64,000 nucleotides of DNA, from assembly GCF_002197845.1 (NCBI RefSeq), contig NZ_NIDE01000004.1:310001-374000 (forward strand), written 5' to 3'. A model generated the notes under the pieces. The model was not told where the DNA came from, ran no database searches, and worked only from the letters and a program-made list of their open reading frames with translations. Numbering within the stretch: position 1 is the stretch's first letter; each line of letters opens with the position of its first letter. Shown one piece after another: positions 37,075 through 46,447 of this stretch. This DNA comes from Fimbriiglobus ruber. Lineage in GTDB: Bacteria; Planctomycetota; Planctomycetia; Gemmatales; Gemmataceae. The position numbers and the translations under genes were made by a program.

Positions 37075-39801
37075 ATGACCGAGTGCCCCACGCCCGACCA
37101 GTTGGGGCGGATGATCGAGGGACTTCTCTCGCCCGTCGAGCAGACGGCGGTCGAGGACCATGTCAACCACTGCCCGGCGTGCCAGGAGGCACTGGAGCGA
37201 CTCACGTCGTCCCCTCTTTCGGCCAGGCTGCCCGCCGTCGACGCGTACGCCGACACGTTCATCGCCCGGGTCCGGGCGATGACCCCGTCCGCCGATCTCG
37301 GCCGCAAGCCGGACGCGGGACCGGCCCCTCTCCCGGACGTCCCGGGGTACGAAGTTCAAGCGGAGGTCGGTCGTGGCGGGATGGGCGTGGTGTACCGGGC
37401 CCGACACCGCCGCTTGAACCGCCTGGTCGCCCTCAAGATGTTGACCGACTACGGCATGACGGACCCGGCCGTCCGCCTCCGGTTCCTCATCGAAGCGGAA
37501 GCCGTCGCCCAGCTCCACCACCCGAACGTGGTCCAGGTTTACGAATTCGGGGAACACGTCGGCCGACCCTACCTGGCGATGGAGTACATCAACGGCGGCA
37601 GCCTGGCCGACCGACTGGCGGCCGGCCCCTCGTTTTCCCCGAACCGGGCCGCCGAACTGGTCGCCCTGTTGGCCGACGCGGTCGCCGCCGCCCACCACAA
37701 GGGGATCATCCACCGCGACTTGAAGCCCGGTAATATCCTCATTTCCACCGAGGACGACGTCTCCCGCCACCCGGATTCGACCCAGCGGCGGACCACCAAC
37801 GCCCTCGAACCGGAACCCGGCTCGACCGGCCCGTCACTCCGCCCGAAGGTGACCGACTTCGGGATCGCCCGGGTCGGATTGTCCGAACTAACGACGACGG
37901 GCGAGGTGCTCGGGACGCCGAGCTACATGGCACCGGAGCAAGCCGCCGGCCAGGGATCGGAGGTCGGTACCGCGACCGACGTGTACGGGCTCGGGACGAT
38001 CCTCTACGAGCTGCTCGCGGGCCGCCCGCCGTTCCTCGGGGAAACGGCCGTCGATACCCTCCAAAAAGTCGTCCACGACGACGTGCTCCCGCCCCGCTCC
38101 GTCGTCCCGGCGGTCCCCCGCGACCTGGACACGATCTGTCTGAAGTGCCTCGCGAAAGACCCGCGGAAGCGATACCTCACGACCGACGTCCTGGCCGCCG
38201 ACCTGCGGGCCTACCTGGACGGCCGGACCATCACGGCCCGCCCGGCGCGGACGTGGGAGCGGGCCGCCCGGTTCGCCCGCCGGAATCCGAGCCCGATGGC
38301 GGCCGCCCTCCTGGTCCTGGCCTGCGTGGTCGCGGCGTTCGTGTGGGTGAACGAGGCGCGGCGGCAGGCCCAGGCCGACAAGAAAGTCGCGGAAGACGCC
38401 ACGGAGAAAAAAAACGAAGCTCTGGATACGGCGAGAGTCAGTGCACGGGATGCCAAAGAGAGTGCGAAAAGTGCCGACGCCGCTCGAACGGTGGCCGAGT
38501 TGCGGCAAGCCGAGGCCCGATTTTTTGATTCGATCAACCGGTGCGAGAGCGGAGACGTTAACCAGGGGTTGGTCGGGCTCAAAGAGGTGAACGCGCTAGC
38601 AGCCAATCTCAAGGATCTGGGGCTCGCTCGGGTGACGGAATGGAACATCACCGCGTGGAACGCCCGGCGACCAACCGAACTGCGCCCGCTGGACCGCCCC
38701 GACTCGGCTCGCCCTTTGACCGCGGCGGCGTTCGTGAGCAACGGCCGCGTGGTCGTCACGGGCGGTGGGAGTAACGGACTGGTCCGCGTCTGGCCGGAAG
38801 ACGGTGAAGCGGCTTGGAACTTTCTGCCGCCGGACGGCCGCCGGGACGTCGTCGTGGGCCTTTTCCCGGCCCCGAAGAACCGGCTCTACGTGGTCTACGA
38901 GTCCGGGTCCGTCAGCGAGTGGGACTTGAAGGCTCGTCACGCCGTCCAACACGACCAGGCGTTCCGGTTCCTCGCCCCGATCCGGTGTGCCGGTATCACG
39001 GGTTCGGCACAAAACGCGTCCGGCGAGTTGCTGGCAGCCGCGGCGGCCGACGGCACCGTCCAGGTGTGGGATTTGAACAGACGAACACTCCTGACCCGAA
39101 CGGACGGCGTCGACTCGTTCCGACATTTTTTCCGGGGCCCGAAAAAGCGGAGGAAACCCGGGCAGGAACCGTCCACAGAACCCGGGCCGGTTCCGACGGC
39201 CGTCACCGGTGTCGGGTTCGCGGACAGTGGAAACATGATCCTGACCGCCGGGGAAGAAGAAGGCGTGATCCTTCTCGGCATACCGCGCAGCATCCCCAGT
39301 CTCCTGGTCGACCCGACGCCGAACGGGAAGCCCGACCCGAACACGCCGTACCACCAGTTCGATCTGGGCGGGGAAGTGTTTTCCCTGGCCGTGGACCCGA
39401 CCCGGCAATATTTCCTGGCGGGCGGGGCCTCGGCCGTCAGCTTGTGGACGATCCACGACCGCGACCGCCCGGTCTGGTCCCGCCCGCACCCGGACCCGGT
39501 CGGGGCCCTCGCGTTCAGCCCGGACTTCCGACTCTGTGTCAGTGCCGACCACGCGGGCAACGTCCGCTGCTGGGACTTCCTCTCCGGGGCTCTCTACACC
39601 CAGTTCACCTATCCCGGCCCGGTCACCGCGGTCGCGTTTCATCCGGCCGGGGGGACGTTCTCCTGGTCGCCGGGCGCGACGGGTCGGCCGCACTCTGGCG
39701 GCTGCCGTCCCGGATCACCCAGAACGTCTTACACGTGGAGCCGACACCGAAGGGGCCCGGGGTCATTATCCCCGTCGGGCCGAACCTGTCCCAGACTGTG
39801 A
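37075..39801 (+). CDS. Ser/Thr protein kinase with WD40 repeats, frameshifted near its 3' end
   Basis: Membrane Ser/Thr kinase. The N-terminus carries a putative anti-sigma-type zinc finger (HVNHCPACQEAL: His-x3-Cys-x2-Cys). The kinase domain covers about residues 85-370: glycine loop GRGGMGVVYRA, VALKML, catalytic HRDLKPGNIL, a 34-residue insertion, then VTDFGIAR and MAPEQAA. A transmembrane helix (about 405-425) leads to a coiled segment and WD40 blades. At a run of six G (39649-39654) the reading frame breaks: the last 56 codons encode unlike sequence, while the WD40 sequence continues in the -1 frame to 40790. The true product is therefore probably about 1240 residues. Confidence 0.88.
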   Translation: MTECPTPDQLGRMIEGLLSPVEQTAVEDHVNHCPACQEALERLTSSPLSARLPAVDAYADTFIARVRAMTPSADLGRKPDAGPAPLPDVPGYEVQAEVGRGGMGVVYRARHRRLNRLVALKMLTDYGMTDPAVRLRFLIEAEAVAQLHHPNVVQVYEFGEHVGRPYLAMEYINGGSLADRLAAGPSFSPNRAAELVALLADAVAAAHHKGIIHRDLKPGNILISTEDDVSRHPDSTQRRTTNALEPEPGSTGPSLRPKVTDFGIARVGLSELTTTGEVLGTPSYMAPEQAAGQGSEVGTATDVYGLGTILYELLAGRPPFLGETAVDTLQKVVHDDVLPPRSVVPAVPRDLDTICLKCLAKDPRKRYLTTDVLAADLRAYLDGRTITARPARTWERAARFARRNPSPMAAALLVLACVVAAFVWVNEARRQAQADKKVAEDATEKKNEALDTARVSARDAKESAKSADAARTVAELRQAEARFFDSINRCESGDVNQGLVGLKEVNALAANLKDLGLARVTEWNITAWNARRPTELRPLDRPDSARPLTAAAFVSNGRVVVTGGGSNGLVRVWPEDGEAAWNFLPPDGRRDVVVGLFPAPKNRLYVVYESGSVSEWDLKARHAVQHDQAFRFLAPIRCAGITGSAQNASGELLAAAAADGTVQVWDLNRRTLLTRTDGVDSFRHFFRGPKKRRKPGQEPSTEPGPVPTAVTGVGFADSGNMILTAGEEEGVILLGIPRSIPSLLVDPTPNGKPDPNTPYHQFDLGGEVFSLAVDPTRQYFLAGGASAVSLWTIHDRDRPVWSRPHPDPVGALAFSPDFRLCVSADHAGNVRCWDFLSGALYTQFTYPGPVTAVAFHPAGGTFSWSPGATGRPHSGGCRPGSPRTSYTWSRHRRGPGSLSPSGRTCPRL

Positions 39802-40790
39802 CCGCGGCGGGATGTCTACCCGCCCGCCGCATGATCTGGGCCGCCACCCCGGTAGGCCTGAACGTCTGGACGGGACCCTTTCTTCCTGGGTCGATTCCCG
39901 ATCCGCCGGCGGACGTCGCACGTTTACCGGTCGGCCCCGCGGCCGTTGGCCCCAACGGAAACTGGGCCGTCCTCGCGGCGGCCGGGACCGAGTCGGCCTG
40001 GGTCTGTGATTTGACCCAGATCAAGAATGGCCGGAGCGTACGATTGGTGCCGGGAGTCGACCAGGTGCGGGCTTCCGACTTCCGGCTGGCGCCGGGCAGT
40101 CCGAAAGTGTGGCAGGATTTCCCCGCCCACAAGATTCATGTCGGTTCGATCAGCCGGGTGGGACCATTATCTGATCCGCGGTCGTTCTACACCGTGTCCA
40201 ACGAGCCCGGTAGCACGGGCCGTCAGACGGACACGCTTGTCTTGTGGAAAGTTGAGCCCGACGGGAAAGCTGTCCGCGGGGGAGCCTGGCCGCTCCCGGA
40301 TTCCTTGGCGTTCGCCCCTCATCCGGACGGTAAGCGGATGCTCGTCGGTGGCACCCTCGACCGACGGGCCGGATTCGTTGACCTGGCAACGGGAAAGGAA
40401 ATCGGTCCGGCCTTCTCGCACCCCGGGGTCGTCACCGCCGTCGCGGTCGATCCGGGCGGCCGCTGGGTCGCGACCGGCGGCCAGGAAGGCGTCGTCCGCG
40501 TCTGGTCCGCGACCGACGCCGCGGCCGTCGGCCGGGAGTTTTTTCACGCCGGTCGGGTGAATGGGTTGGCGTTCGGAGCCGGCCCGTCAGCCGGCGTATT
40601 GGCGACGGCCAGTTCGGACGGGACGGCCCGGTTCTACGACGTCGAGACCGGCCTCCCGCTCGGCCCCGCCCTCCGGCACACGGGGGCGGTCCTGACGGTG
40701 GGGTTTGAACCCCGGGGCGGGATCGTCGCCACCGGCAGCCGGGACGGGTCGTTGACGATCTGGGAAGCGCCGCGGATAACGAACCCGTGA
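39654..40790 (+). CDS. C-terminal WD40 continuation of the kinase, in the -1 frame
   Basis: The frame starting at 39654 (first codon GAC) reads DVLLVAGRDGSAALWRLP and goes on as a WD40 propeller, e.g. VTAVAVDPGGRWVATGGQEGVVRVW and LTVGFEPRGGIVATGSRDGSLTIWE, to the stop at 40790. It joins without a gap to the WD40 part of the upstream frame after AFHPAG. One additional G in the six-G run would restore one continuous gene. The fragment has no start of its own near the junction. Could be a sequencing error, a true mutation or, less likely, -1 frameshifting. Confidence 0.75.
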   Translation, partial: DVLLVAGRDGSAALWRLPSRITQNVLHVEPTPKGPGVIIPVGPNLSQTVTAAGCLPARRMIWAATPVGLNVWTGPFLPGSIPDPPADVARLPVGPAAVGPNGNWAVLAAAGTESAWVCDLTQIKNGRSVRLVPGVDQVRASDFRLAPGSPKVWQDFPAHKIHVGSISRVGPLSDPRSFYTVSNEPGSTGRQTDTLVLWKVEPDGKAVRGGAWPLPDSLAFAPHPDGKRMLVGGTLDRRAGFVDLATGKEIGPAFSHPGVVTAVAVDPGGRWVATGGQEGVVRVWSATDAAAVGREFFHAGRVNGLAFGAGPSAGVLATASSDGTARFYDVETGLPLGPALRHTGAVLTVGFEPRGGIVATGSRDGSLTIWEAPRITNP

Positions 40791-40806
40791 ACGCAAGTTT
40801 GCGAAG

Positions 40807-40994
40807 ATGAAGAAGGGACAGGTTATCGGGTCGACCACCCCATAAGCGGATGCGGACAAGTACCGCCTGAATTTCCAGGAAGCGTTGGCGACCCTCTACC
40901 ACAATCTCGGCATCGACGTGACCTCCGCCCCCAGACTGGCGCGGGCGGGAAGTCCCAGTTTCTCGTGGACGCGAAGCCCATCCACGAGTTGGTA
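40807..40994 (+). pseudogene. Remnant of a DUF1501 C-terminus
   Basis: Translation from the ATG at 40807 reads MKKGQVIGSTTP, stop, then DKYRLNFQEALATLYHNLGIDVT, and in another frame SQFLVDAKPIHELVGW. These three blocks in this order are the C-terminal end of DUF1501 proteins (GQVIGxT, ATLYHxLGID, FLVDxxPIxEL). An in-frame TAA and at least one shift break it, and no N-terminal part is present. It lies 16 bp after the kinase-WD40 stop and just before the surface protein end; probably a leftover of a recombination event. Confidence 0.75.
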
Positions 40995-41012
40995 GGCTGG
41001 TCGGCCGACGAA

Positions 41013-44000
41013 TCAGCCGACGAATACCCCGCCCTGGAACGATGGCTCGAAGGGGGCGAACGGCGTCCCGGTCGTGATCGTACCGTCGGAATTGATCGTG
41101 TACTTCAGCACGCCGTTGCCCGCCCCGGTCAGCACCGAGAGCGTCCCCGTCTGGGGCGGCGGGGGCATGATCGCCACGGTGAGCCCGTTGCGGAGTTCGT
41201 TGGTACTGGCGAAGATATTCTGCTGGACGTCGCCAGACGTATTGGAGAGTTCCAGGCGCGGGCCGCCGCCGAACCCCGGCCCCGTCGCGATCAGTGCCGA
41301 CCCGTCCACATTCTCGCCGGCCGCCACATAGATCCCGCCGGTGAACGAGGGCTCGTACGGCTGCCAGGTCGACAGTTGCTGGAAGGTCGAGGCGTCGTAC
41401 ACACTTTCCGTCGCTACTTCGCCCGGCCCGGCCCCGGTCACGATCACGGGCCGCCCGGCGTCGTCCGCGAAAGCCACCCGGACGCCGCCCCGCGAGTTAA
41501 CGTCGCCGGCCACGAACTGGCCGATCTGAACGCCCGTTGAGGCGTCGAACAGCCTGACGATGGGAGCTCCGCCAGTGCCGGCCCCGGTCACAATCACGGG
41601 CCGCCCGTTCACCTCACCCGCCGACACCCAGACTCCGCCGCGGAAGCTGGTGTCATAGGCGAAGAAGGCCAGGATCTGTTGGCCGGTGACGCCGTCGAAC
41701 ACCTCGACTTCCGGGCCGCCGCCGTCGCCGGTGCCGGTGATGATGTCGTCCGTCCCGTCGCCGTTTACGTCCGCCGTGGCTACCGACACGCCCGACCGGA
41801 AACTGCTGTCGTACGCGAAGAAGTTGAAGCGGAGCGAACCGTCGGGATTGAAAACTTCGACCCGCGGCCCGCCGCCCGGCCCGGCACCGACCGCCACGAG
41901 GGGAACGGTCGGGTTCAGGACGCTGACGACCGTGAGCGTGCCGTTGACGTATTGGATCGTGTAGTTGGGCGAGGTCAGGCCGGAGGGGGTGATCGGGTAG
42001 GTGCCCGCCGGGCTGGAACTCCCGACCGCGGTCGTGCTGAAGGCGAGCGTGCCCCCCAGGGAGGAGGGGCCGTCGCCGTTCACGAAGCCGCTGTAGCTGG
42101 CGGTGAACGCCGGGTTGGCCTGGTCGACGTAGCGGGTGGCGTTGTTGGCCGTCACGGTCAACGGGGCGGGGGTCACGGCGAACGAGACATTTGCGCCGCC
42201 CAGTGCCAGGGTGTAATTCGAGTCGGCGGCGAGCGTTCCGAGGGTAAAGGTGTCGTCCCCGACCGGGCTGGCCGAAGTGGCGTCGGTCCCCAGCGCCCCT
42301 GTCACGATGGATGACGTATCGCCGTTGACCAGTCCCGAAACCGTGTACGTGAGTGTCGGCACCGCCGCCCCGTATACCTTCGACTGGCCGGCGTCCGGCT
42401 GGATCGTCAGGGGCGCGGGCGTCACGGCAAACGTGGGCACATCGAGCACCAGCGAGTAGTTCGGGCCGGCGGTCAGGGTGCCGAGGGTGAACGCATAATC
42501 CCCGACCGGGCTCGACTCGGTGGCGACCGTGCCGAGCGCACCGACCAGGATCGACTGGGGATCTCCGTTGACAAACCCCGAGACGGTATAGGTCAGTGTG
42601 GGGACCGGGGCCCCGTACACCTTCGATTGTCCATCGGTCGGGAAGATGGTCAGGGTCGCAGGGGTGACGGCGAAAGTGGGGCTCGCGGGGTCGAGTGCGA
42701 GGGTGTAGTTCGCATCCGCGAGGGTGCCGAGGGCGAACGCGTAGTTCCCAACCGGGCTAGCCGACGTGGCCACCGTTCCCAACGCCCCCGTCAGGCCAGC
42801 GACGGTGTCACCGTTCACGAAGCCGGACGGAGTATAGGCGAGCGTTGGAACCGCCGCCCCATACACCTTCGACTGGCCGGCGGTCGGCAGGATATCCAGG
42901 GTCGCCGGGGTGACGGCGAAGGTGGGACTCGCTGGGTCGAGTTGGAGGGTGTAGTTGGGACCATCGGCAAGTGTCCCGAGCGTAAATGCGTAATCCCCGA
43001 CCGGACTGGCCGACGTGGCCACTGTACCCAACGCGCCCGTCAGACCAGCGGCGGTGTCACCGTTCACGAAGCCAGACGCCGTGTAAGTGAGCGACGGCAC
43101 CGCCGCCCCGTACACCTTCGACTGGCCGGCGGTCGGCAGGATATCCAGGGTCGCCGGGGTGACGGCGAAGGTGGGACTCGCGGGGTCGAGTTGGAGGGTG
43201 TAATTGGGGCCGGCGGCGAGGGTGCCGAGGGTAAACGCATAATCCCCGACCGGGCTGGCCGAGGTCGCGATCGTTCCAAGCGACCCGGAGAAGACGGAAT
43301 TCGTATCGCCGTTCACTAGGCCGGACGGAGTATATGTGAGCGTCGGCACCGCCGCCCCGTACACCTTCGACTGGCCGGCGGTCGGCAGGATATCCAGGGT
43401 CGCCGGGGTGACGGCGAAGGTGGGGCTCGCGGGGTCGAGTTCGAGGGTGTAGTTCGGGTCGGCGAGGCTGCCGAGCGTGAACGCATAGCTTCCGACCGGG
43501 CTAGCCGTGGTCGCCACCGTTCCCAGCGCGCCCGTCACACCGGTGATCGAGTCACCGTTAACAAAGCCGGACGCGGTGAACGTGAGTGTCGGAATTGCCG
43601 CCCCGTAAACCTTCGACTGCCCCACGTCCGGCAGGATGTCCAAAACGGCCGGATTAATGGTCAGAGTTTGGTCGACCGGGGCGGCCGCGGAATACTGAGC
43701 GTTCCCGGCCTGGTTGGCCTCCACGACGATCGCCCCGGTGCCCGTGATCGTCAGCACGTCGCCGTTGAGCGTACCCGGCCCCGAGATGACCGTAAACGTT
43801 ACCGGATTGCCGCTGCCGCCGCCCGTGGCCGAAAGGGTGATCGGAGCGTTTCCGTAAGTCACAGTGGGGGGCGAAATCGTGAAGTCGATGGTTTGCGGCA
43901 GCGGCGTGTTGGTCAGCGAAAAATTAGCCGGAGACGGCGCGCCGGGCATCGTGGCCGGGATGGTGTAAGACCCGCTCGTGGTGTCGGACGCGGCGGTGAC

Positions 44001-45446
44001 GGTCGCGGTGCCGTCTTTTTGCACCGTGGCCGGACTGCCGGTGATGACCGCGGTGGCCCCGCTCGCCGGCGGCGTAAAGGTAACAATCCCGCCCTGAACC
44101 GGCACGTTCGGGTCGTTGGCGGTCACGGTCACGACCAGCGGGTCCGGGAAAGGGGACCCGTCGGCGGGCGTCGACTGGTTGTTGCCGCCGGTGATCGTGA
44201 GGGTGAACCCCTGGCTCTCGAAGGCCCCGATGTCGCGGCGGTTGTTGAACACCGGTTCGCCACGCTGGTCGGCGCTCGTCGTGGCCGGGTCGCCGGCGTC
44301 GATAGCCGGGCTGCCCGAGAGCAAGGCCATGGTCTCGGTCGGGCCGCCGTAGGCGCCGAGCGGGGCGAGCAGCGGCGCGTCGCTGAAGATGTCGCCGGTC
44401 CCGACCGTTTGCCCGTCCAGGGCGGTGCCGAGCAGGTTGTAGCCGTTGTCGGTGATGGGGCCGGTCGTGTCGTTCACGCCGATGGCGGGCGGTCCGTCGT
44501 TTCCGGTGCCTATTTCGGGAAGGATACCGGAGGTGTCAATGTCCGGGCCGGTCGGGGCTGTGTTCACCGAGACGATACTGGCGGACAGGGTCAGGGGACT
44601 GTTGGATGTCTCAATCCCACCGCCCGCGGTATCGGCCGTGTTGCCGGTGATCGTGCAATAAGTCACCGACAGCTGGATGCCGGTGTTGTCGATGCCGGCG
44701 CCAAAACTGGCAGTGTTGCCGGTCAGGGTGCTGTCGGTGACGGTGGCGGTCACATTGTTGTCGATCCCGCCGCCGAAGCTCTCCCCCTGACCTGACAAGC
44801 AGGCGTTGCCCGAAATCGTCGAGCCCGTCACCTGGAGTGTGCCGTCGTTTTCGATCCCGGCTCCGTCGAAATTCGCTGTGTTCCCGGAAATCGTGCTGTT
44901 GATGACGGAAAGGCTACAGCCCTCGTCGTTTAAGATCCCGCCGCCGAAGCCTGCGGTTGAGGTTGTGACGGTACAGTCTGTCAGGGTCAGGGTTCCCTCA
45001 TTGTCGATCCCGCCGCCGTTCCCGTTCCCCCCGTTCCCGTTTTGGATGGTGACACCCGCAAAGGACGCGGTGACGCCGTTATCGACGACGAACACCGTAC
45101 TCGCTCCGTTCCCGTCGACCGCGATGTCGAACCCAGTCGCGTCGATGGTCACGGTGCCAGTGGTTTGGGTGATTTCCAACGGACTGCCGCCGAGAACGAT
45201 CGTGCCGTTAAGGGCGAAAATAATGCTGTCGTCGACGTTCGAGGAGTCGGCGTTAATTTGATTGATGCAGTAGCGCAAGTCGCCAGTAGTTGTGCCAGTG
45301 CTGGTTCCCGCGTCGCCCAGAAGGTTGACGGTAAAGATCGTGGGAGTCGCGCGGTCCTCGAGAACTTCACACAGCAGGCGGGGCGACCGGCGAACCGGTT
45401 GCGTTCGGAGCCGGTTCCGGAGCCACCAAGGGCGACGACGTGCCAT
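41013..45446 (-). CDS. Giant surface protein: beta-helix, seven MBG repeats, FG-GAP propeller
   Basis: Predicted extracellular protein of 1477 residues. It begins with the planctomycete N-terminal signature (LRTQPVRRSPRLLCEVLEDRATPT). The next 400 residues hold a right-handed beta-helix with repeats such as NGGGIDNEGTLTLTDCTV. A Big-like linker is followed by seven MBG-type repeats of about 83 residues (nt 41930-43655; core GQSKVYGAAVPTLTYT, FVNGDT, GPNYTL). The C-terminal 300 residues are FG-GAP/VCBS-like blades (AGPGGGPRVEVFNPDGS, FFAYDSSFRSGVSVA, VNGDGTDDIITGTG). Adhesion or matrix function is inferred. Single gene on the minus strand. Confidence 0.92.
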   Translation of the reverse strand: MARRRPWWLRNRLRTQPVRRSPRLLCEVLEDRATPTIFTVNLLGDAGTSTGTTTGDLRYCINQINADSSNVDDSIIFALNGTIVLGGSPLEITQTTGTVTIDATGFDIAVDGNGASTVFVVDNGVTASFAGVTIQNGNGGNGNGGGIDNEGTLTLTDCTVTTSTAGFGGGILNDEGCSLSVINSTISGNTANFDGAGIENDGTLQVTGSTISGNACLSGQGESFGGGIDNNVTATVTDSTLTGNTASFGAGIDNTGIQLSVTYCTITGNTADTAGGGIETSNSPLTLSASIVSVNTAPTGPDIDTSGILPEIGTGNDGPPAIGVNDTTGPITDNGYNLLGTALDGQTVGTGDIFSDAPLLAPLGAYGGPTETMALLSGSPAIDAGDPATTSADQRGEPVFNNRRDIGAFESQGFTLTITGGNNQSTPADGSPFPDPLVVTVTANDPNVPVQGGIVTFTPPASGATAVITGSPATVQKDGTATVTAASDTTSGSYTIPATMPGAPSPANFSLTNTPLPQTIDFTISPPTVTYGNAPITLSATGGGSGNPVTFTVISGPGTLNGDVLTITGTGAIVVEANQAGNAQYSAAAPVDQTLTINPAVLDILPDVGQSKVYGAAIPTLTFTASGFVNGDSITGVTGALGTVATTASPVGSYAFTLGSLADPNYTLELDPASPTFAVTPATLDILPTAGQSKVYGAAVPTLTYTPSGLVNGDTNSVFSGSLGTIATSASPVGDYAFTLGTLAAGPNYTLQLDPASPTFAVTPATLDILPTAGQSKVYGAAVPSLTYTASGFVNGDTAAGLTGALGTVATSASPVGDYAFTLGTLADGPNYTLQLDPASPTFAVTPATLDILPTAGQSKVYGAAVPTLAYTPSGFVNGDTVAGLTGALGTVATSASPVGNYAFALGTLADANYTLALDPASPTFAVTPATLTIFPTDGQSKVYGAPVPTLTYTVSGFVNGDPQSILVGALGTVATESSPVGDYAFTLGTLTAGPNYSLVLDVPTFAVTPAPLTIQPDAGQSKVYGAAVPTLTYTVSGLVNGDTSSIVTGALGTDATSASPVGDDTFTLGTLAADSNYTLALGGANVSFAVTPAPLTVTANNATRYVDQANPAFTASYSGFVNGDGPSSLGGTLAFSTTAVGSSSPAGTYPITPSGLTSPNYTIQYVNGTLTVVSVLNPTVPLVAVGAGPGGGPRVEVFNPDGSLRFNFFAYDSSFRSGVSVATADVNGDGTDDIITGTGDGGGPEVEVFDGVTGQQILAFFAYDTSFRGGVWVSAGEVNGRPVIVTGAGTGGAPIVRLFDASTGVQIGQFVAGDVNSRGGVRVAFADDAGRPVIVTGAGPGEVATESVYDASTFQQLSTWQPYEPSFTGGIYVAAGENVDGSALIATGPGFGGGPRLELSNTSGDVQQNIFASTNELRNGLTVAIMPPPPQTGTLSVLTGAGNGVLKYTINSDGTITTGTPFAPFEPSFQGGVFVG
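42850..43430. repeat. Near-identical 249-bp MBG repeat units in the surface gene
   Basis: The segment accgccgcccc[c/a/g]tacacc recurs at 42850, 43099 and 43348, exactly 249 bp apart, and the following 70 bp are almost identical in all three. 249 bp equals 83 residues, one MBG unit. More diverged units lie on both sides (to 41930 and 43655). Confidence 0.85.
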
Positions 45447-46053
45447 CAGCTGGAATCCTCAAAGAGGTGGTCGCGGGAAATCTCGGGATCGAACGAACAC
45501 TGATCCGCGGGTCGGCGCCTTCGTCTCGACGCTGTGAAGTCGGAAATGAATCCATTCCCAATACCGCGTCCCAATACCGCGCGCACGTTTAAGATAACGT
45601 CCATTTCTTTTAGTTGAGATGAAGAGTGAAGTCGATCCGGTAATTCGGGAGAAAATGTTGCAGACGGGGCGGTTATGCCGAATGTAGTGAATGCGACGAA
45701 AATCGGACCCGTTTAAAATATCGTTATTGCATAAGACTTATTAACTGATAGCGATCGCAATAGACCCGGAAATGGTTTTCCCCGTTGGACGGCTTCTGCC
45801 CGTCGTGCGGGGAGCGCCCGGGGGCACCAATCGCGCCGCCCGGCCGCGCAGCCGGTCCGATTGACACATCTACGGGTTCCAATACGACCACGCCTCGGGG
45901 AGCCTTTTTGACCTGACGGGGTGAGCGAATCGGTCACAAGTTTTGGCCGCGCGTCCCGATACTCCCATCACTTCAACGGGATCGCGGCGGCCGACCCGCC
46001 CGACCGCGGAAGTCCCGGCAACACAAGCCGCCGGGCCGTCATCACGATCTCCC
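45447..46053. other. Intergenic region upstream of the surface protein, no gene seen
   Basis: About 600 bp. The stretch 45560-45770 is distinctly AT-richer than the rest of the window, as expected of a promoter region for the minus-strand surface gene. The words caataccgcg at 45558 and 45571 form a short direct repeat. A short frame at 45713-45937 (minus) has no support. Confidence 0.45.
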
Positions 46054-46068
46054 ATGGAAGGTGTCCCC

Positions 46069-46176
46069 GTGCGTAAATTCCTCTTCGCGCTCCTCGTCGT
46101 CTCGGCCGCCATGACCGCCGTCGTCTCCTCCGGCTGTCGGTCGACCAACAAGTCCGGCTGCAGCACCTGCGGTTGA
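46069..46176 (+). CDS. 35-residue Cys-rich lipoprotein
   Basis: Very small lipoprotein precursor. It starts at GTG (MRKFLFALLVVSAAM) with ggaagg 8 nt upstream; an alternative ATG at 46054 would add MEGVP. A hydrophobic helix ends in the lipobox-like VVSSGC, after which only 12 residues follow: CRSTNKSGCSTCG. The mature peptide would thus be a lipid-anchored 13-mer with three Cys. I know no characterised homologue; function unknown. It stands alone, facing a convergent DUF1501 gene, with a GC hairpin at 46238-46255. Confidence 0.65.
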   Translation: MRKFLFALLVVSAAMTAVVSSGCRSTNKSGCSTCG

Positions 46177-46237
46177 TCACCGCGGAGCCGGTCGGGTGCC
46201 CACACCGGTCTTTTTGAACCGGCAAACTAAAAGGAAA

Positions 46238-46255
46238 CGCCCGCGTTCGCGGGCG
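46238..46255. terminator. Perfect GC hairpin after the small lipoprotein gene
   Basis: CGCCCGCG-tt-CGCGGGCG, 8-bp stem with a 2-base centre, 62 bp after the lipoprotein stop, between convergent genes. No T-tract; tentative terminator. Confidence 0.4.
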
Positions 46256-46447
46256 CCAGAGTTCGGGCGGTCCGTCGTTTTTCGTGGCCGACTCGCCCAA
46301 GAAGTGGGTCGACCCTGCGACGGGAATGTTTGCCACCGTCGAACTTTGACACACGGTCGTCCGCGATTTGCGGCCGGGCGGTCCCCGGTCGTAAGTCGCG
46401 GCGTCCGCGTTTCCCGTTCGGACGATGACGCGGCCCCTTACCCCCTG

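Noticed and set aside
39649-39654. Programmed -1 ribosomal frameshift in the kinase gene
   Set aside because: The P-site slip would mispair on CGG and no stimulating hairpin is evident; a missing base is simpler.
42127-43655. Possible CRISPR array, because of regular 249-bp repeats
   Set aside because: The period is 83 codons, in frame, and encodes MBG domains; no 30-bp repeat/spacer structure.
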